Position numbers and translations under genes: made by a program. Shown here one piece after another: positions 7,278 through 9,208 of a stretch of 9,208 bases of DNA (positions are counted from its first letter, which is position 1; each line of letters opens with the position of its first letter). The notes under the pieces were generated by a model, which was given only the letters and a program-made list of their open reading frames with translations, was not told the origin of the DNA and did no database searches. Origin of the DNA: Paracoccaceae bacterium (GTDB taxonomy: Bacteria; Pseudomonadota; Alphaproteobacteria; Rhodobacterales; Rhodobacteraceae); the NCBI GenBank assembly GCA_007134805.1, contig SLKB01000394.1:1-9208 (forward strand), given 5' to 3'.

Positions 7278-7287
7278 CGCGCATGAC

Positions 7288-8679
7288 ATGCCGAAGGATT
7301 TCGTGATCAGGGATATCGGGCTGGCCGAGTTCGGCCGCAAGGAAATCGCGATCGCCGAGACAGAGATGCCCGGTCTGATGGCGCTGCGCGACGAGTTCGG
7401 GGCAGCGCAGCCCTTGCGCGGGGCGCGCATCGCGGGCTCGCTGCACATGACGATCCAGACGGCGGTGCTGATCGAGACGCTGGTGGCACTTGGGGCGGAT
7501 GTGCGCTGGGCGTCGTGCAATATCTACTCGACCCAGGATCACGCGGCCGCGGCCATTGCCGAGGGCGGCACGCCTGTCTTCGCGATCAAGGGCGAGACGC
7601 TCGAGGATTACTGGGCCTATACCGACCAGATCTTCCAGTTCGAGGATGGGGCGAACCTGATCCTCGATGATGGCGGCGATGCGACGCTCTATATCCTGCT
7701 CGGCGCGCGGGTCGAGGCGGGCGAGACCGACCTGATCGCCGTGCCGACTTCGGACGAAGAAGTTTGCCTCTTTGCCCAGATCCGCAAGCGGCTCGAGGCC
7801 AGCCCCGGCTGGTTCACCCGCCAGCGCGACCTGATCAGGGGCGTGAGCGAGGAGACCACGACCGGCGTGCACCGCCTGTACGAGTTGCACAAGAAGGGGA
7901 TGCTGCCCTTCCCCGCGATCAATGTGAATGACTCGGTCACAAAGTCGAAATTCGACAACAAGTATGGCTGCAAGGAAAGCCTCGTCGACGGCATTCGCCG
8001 CGCCACCGACACAATGATGGCGGGCAAGGTCGCCGTGGTCTGCGGTTATGGAGATGTCGGCAAGGGCTCGGCGGCGAGCCTGAGCGGTGCGGGCGCGCGG
8101 GTGAAAGTCACCGAGATCGACCCGATCTGCGCGCTTCAGGCCGCGATGGACGGCTATGAGGTGACAACACTCGAGGATGTCGTCTCCAGCGCGGATATCT
8201 TCATCACCACGACCGGCAACAAGGATGTCATCCGGCTTGAGCATATGCGCGAGATGAAGGACATGGCGATTGTCGGCAATATCGGGCATTTCGACAACGA
8301 GATCCAGGTTGCCGCGCTCAAGAACCACAAATGGACCAATATCAAGGACCAGGTGGACATGATCGACATGCCTTCGGGCAATCGCATCATCCTGTTGTCG
8401 CAGGGAAGGCTTCTGAACCTCGGCAATGCGACCGGGCATCCGAGCTTCGTGATGTCGGCGAGCTTCACCAATCAGGTGCTGGCGCAGATCGAACTGTGGA
8501 CACGGGCCACGGAATATGCGCCGGGCGTGCATATTCTGCCTAAGGCGCTCGACGAGAAGGTGGCGCGCCTGCATCTGGCGCGGATCGGCGTCAAACTGAC
8601 CGAGTTGCGCCCCGATCAGGCCGAATATATCGGCGTGACGCAAGAGGGCCCGTTCAAGCCCGAGCATTACCGGTATTGA
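7288..8679 (+). CDS. ahcY: S-adenosylhomocysteine hydrolase (adenosylhomocysteinase)
   Basis: The 463-residue cytoplasmic enzyme reversibly splits S-adenosylhomocysteine into adenosine and homocysteine using tightly bound NAD, relieving product inhibition of methyltransferases and feeding homocysteine back to methionine. Family identity is unambiguous. Visible elements: SLHMT at 51-55 (catalytic His53), LDDGGD at 126-131, SEETTTGVH at 187-195, and [16 protein letters not shown] at 212-227, with Lys219, Asp223 and Asn224 matching human Lys186, Asp190 and Asn191, and the homologue of human Cys195 at 228. The NAD motif GYGDVGKG is at 253-260, with Glu276 (VTEIDP) for the ribose, GHFDNEI at 333-339, and the C-terminal HYRY that reaches the neighbouring subunit's NAD. 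It is about 30 residues longer than the human enzyme because of the insert common in bacteria (about 140-175). No key residue is missing. It stands alone on this strand between the divergent tamA and the downstream pnp. Confidence 0.98.
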   Translation: MPKDFVIRDIGLAEFGRKEIAIAETEMPGLMALRDEFGAAQPLRGARIAGSLHMTIQTAVLIETLVALGADVRWASCNIYSTQDHAAAAIAEGGTPVFAIKGETLEDYWAYTDQIFQFEDGANLILDDGGDATLYILLGARVEAGETDLIAVPTSDEEVCLFAQIRKRLEASPGWFTRQRDLIRGVSEETTTGVHRLYELHKKGMLPFPAINVNDSVTKSKFDNKYGCKESLVDGIRRATDTMMAGKVAVVCGYGDVGKGSAASLSGAGARVKVTEIDPICALQAAMDGYEVTTLEDVVSSADIFITTTGNKDVIRLEHMREMKDMAIVGNIGHFDNEIQVAALKNHKWTNIKDQVDMIDMPSGNRIILLSQGRLLNLGNATGHPSFVMSASFTNQVLAQIELWTRATEYAPGVHILPKALDEKVARLHLARIGVKLTELRPDQAEYIGVTQEGPFKPEHYRY

Positions 8680-8712
8680 CCCGGCTTTCGACCCAGCGCG
8701 GAGCGTGCCCCG

Positions 8713-8735
8713 AAGGCGCGCGGCCGCGCGGCTTT
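8713..8735 (+). terminator. Probable intrinsic terminator of ahcY
   Basis: A perfect 14-base palindrome, CGCGCGGCCGCGCG (8717-8730), is flanked by AAG and CTT with one G-G mismatch, giving a very stable GC-rich hairpin 33 bases after the ahcY stop. It is followed by only a short T run (CTTTGG, then CCCTTTCC), so the U-tract is weak and Rho may contribute. No alternative hairpin with a better T run is evident before pnp. Confidence 0.45.
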
Positions 8736-8825
8736 GGCCCTTTCCTTGGCGTGCGTTTTCCTGTAGGACGCGCGCATCTGAGACGTGACGCTTCGACCCC
8801 GGCGTGATGCGACAGGATTGGGGTC

Positions 8826-8843
8826 GGCGGCAATGGGGCCGCC
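8826..8843 (+). promoter_or_regulatory. GC-rich hairpin in the pnp leader
   Basis: GGCGGC (8826-8831) pairs exactly with GCCGCC (8838-8843) across a six-base loop. It sits 51 bases before the pnp start. In E. coli the pnp leader is cut by RNase III at a stem and PNPase then represses its own synthesis; a similar role here is inferred only from position. It has no T-tract, so it is unlikely to be a terminator. Confidence 0.35.
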
Positions 8844-8852
8844 ATGTCAATC

Positions 8853-8879
8853 GGAAGGCCCAGAGGGCTGGCGCTTTCC
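8853..8879 (+). promoter_or_regulatory. Second hairpin in the pnp leader
   Basis: GGCCC (8857-8861) pairs with GGGCT (8865-8869) over an AGA loop, with one G-U pair at the base. GGAA (8853-8856) and TTCC (8876-8879) could extend it across an asymmetric internal loop. It ends just before the pnp ribosome-binding site (8882-8886) and could affect its access. Confidence 0.25.
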
Positions 8880-8881
8880 CT

Positions 8882-8886
8882 GAGGA
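8882..8886 (+). promoter_or_regulatory. Ribosome-binding site of pnp
   Basis: GAGGA lies eight bases before the ATG at 8895, an ideal spacing that fixes the pnp start. Confidence 0.75.
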
Positions 8887-8894
8887 TACGCTGA

Positions 8895-9208
8895 ATGTTC
8901 AATATCGTGACGAAATCGATCCAGTGGGGCGAGGAAACGCTGACACTGGAAACAGGCAAGATTGCCCGCCAGGCGGATGGCTCTGTGGTCGCCACCCTGG
9001 GCGAGACATCGGTGATGGCCAATGTGACCTACGCCAGGCAAGCCAAGCCGGGGCAGGATTTCTTTCCCCTGACAGTGCATTACCAGGAAAAATACTATGC
9101 CGCCGGCAAGGTGCCGGGGGGCTTTCTGAAGCGCGAGGCGCGCCCGACGGACAAGGAGACGCTCACCTCGCGCCTGATCGACCGTCCGATCCGCCCGCTG
9201 TTTGTCGA
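8895..9208 (+). CDS. pnp: Polynucleotide phosphorylase (PNPase), N-terminal part
   Basis: The open frame begins [14 protein letters not shown] and runs off the window after 104 complete codons; the full enzyme is about 700 residues. PNPase is a trimeric phosphorolytic 3'-5' exoribonuclease that degrades and processes mRNA and small RNAs in the cytoplasm, often with RNase E in the degradosome. The visible part belongs to the first RNase PH-like core domain. It shows [13 protein letters not shown] (19-31), [22 protein letters not shown] (56-77, interrupted here for brevity only by position), the loop FLKREARP (77-84) that corresponds to the RNA-contacting FFRR loop of E. coli, and the hallmark [10 protein letters not shown] (94-103). 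No frame interruption is seen. Unlike the common rpsO-pnp arrangement, the gene immediately upstream here is ahcY. Confidence 0.97.
   Translation, partial: MFNIVTKSIQWGEETLTLETGKIARQADGSVVATLGETSVMANVTYARQAKPGQDFFPLTVHYQEKYYAAGKVPGGFLKREARPTDKETLTSRLIDRPIRPLFV

Larger units (their letters stand above)
7183..7282 (+). promoter_or_regulatory. Candidate structured 5' leader of ahcY with alternative stems
   Basis: Several exact complementary segments are visible. CGCGTC (7184-7189) can pair locally with GACGCG (7198-7203) over an eight-base loop. Alternatively GCGCGTC (7183-7189) can pair with GACGCGC (7276-7282), which covers the end of the ahcY ribosome-binding site and the bases just before its ATG. 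Nested inside that long-range stem, GCGATGC (7201-7207) pairs exactly with GCATCGC (7257-7263); inside this are GCCT/AGGC (7218-7221 with 7230-7233) and GGGG/CCCC (7238-7241 with 7252-7255). The local hairpin and the 7201-7207 stem share bases, so the two states exclude each other. This is the layout expected of a translational switch. It does not match the SAH riboswitch consensus as I remember it. In DNA this rich in GCG words, chance pairing is a real alternative. Confidence 0.35.
7093..7287. promoter_or_regulatory. Divergent intergenic region between tamA and ahcY
   Basis: This 195-base gap must hold promoters for tamA (minus) and ahcY (plus). An AT-richer island at about 7117-7135 (around TTTGTTAATCTG) stands out in GC-rich surroundings and is the most likely place for a -10 element on one strand. 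On the minus strand, TTGGTC (7146-7141) and TAACAA (7124-7119) are spaced 16 bases but match the consensus poorly, so I do not call them. The ahcY-proximal part, from about 7183, is rich in self-complementary segments and is described separately. Confidence 0.6.

Noticed and set aside
7141..7287. A known SAH, SAM/SAH or SAM-II riboswitch before ahcY
   Set aside because: I looked for the conserved cores as I remember them (for example the GAGGAGCG and GGCUCG segments of the SAH element) and did not find them. A covariance-model search would settle it.
7249..7287. GTG-initiated N-terminal extension of ahcY
   Set aside because: The 13 extra residues do not resemble the family, the GTG lacks a well-spaced ribosome-binding site, and AAGGA points to the ATG at 7288.
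7093..8850. A 585-codon open frame on the minus strand opposite ahcY
   Set aside because: It mirrors the codon phase of ahcY, has a His/Arg/Asp-rich composition without any recognisable domain, and lies opposite an unquestionable gene. Long antisense frames are expected in high-GC coding DNA.

Overview
The window looks like ordinary chromosomal core DNA from a high-GC alphaproteobacterium, most likely of the Rhodobacteraceae (Rhodobacterales). This is inferred from the strong GC bias at third codon positions, the recognisable PNPase and S-adenosylhomocysteine hydrolase sequences, and a TamA/TamB pair of alphaproteobacterial style. No database search was run. I see no mobile element, CRISPR array, tRNA, rRNA or phage gene.

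Layout. Minus strand, read right to left from 7092 to 8: tamA (outer-membrane Omp85-family barrel), tamB (periplasm-spanning AsmA/TamB-type protein), a classical short-chain dehydrogenase/reductase (SDR), and a short crotonase-fold protein. The genes are packed as an apparent four-gene operon. tamA and tamB share one base (TGATG), tamB and the SDR gene are 17 bases apart, and the SDR and crotonase genes overlap by four bases (ATGA). Plus strand: a divergent 195-base intergenic leader, then ahcY (7288-8679), a likely terminator, and the 5' end of pnp (from 8895, cut by the window edge).

How the genes work together. TamA and TamB form the translocation and assembly module that links the inner and outer membranes; it helps insert some outer-membrane proteins and, for TamB-type proteins, carries phospholipid outward. 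The two downstream enzymes have folds typical of fatty-acyl or CoA-ester metabolism. Their tight linkage to tamAB is suggestive but unproven. AhcY clears S-adenosylhomocysteine in the methyl cycle, and PNPase degrades RNA; neither is obviously linked to the tam operon.

The points most worth a second look are: (i) the ahcY leader, which can form mutually exclusive stems, one state covering the ribosome-binding site, and which contains a nine-codon upstream ORF with a good Shine-Dalgarno sequence; (ii) the crotonase-like protein, which lacks both canonical catalytic glutamates and the usual C-terminal segment; (iii) a TamB with an apparently cleavable signal peptide instead of an obvious membrane anchor; and (iv) two hairpins in the pnp leader. 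I do not see a clear wholly new system; these are leads of moderate strength.
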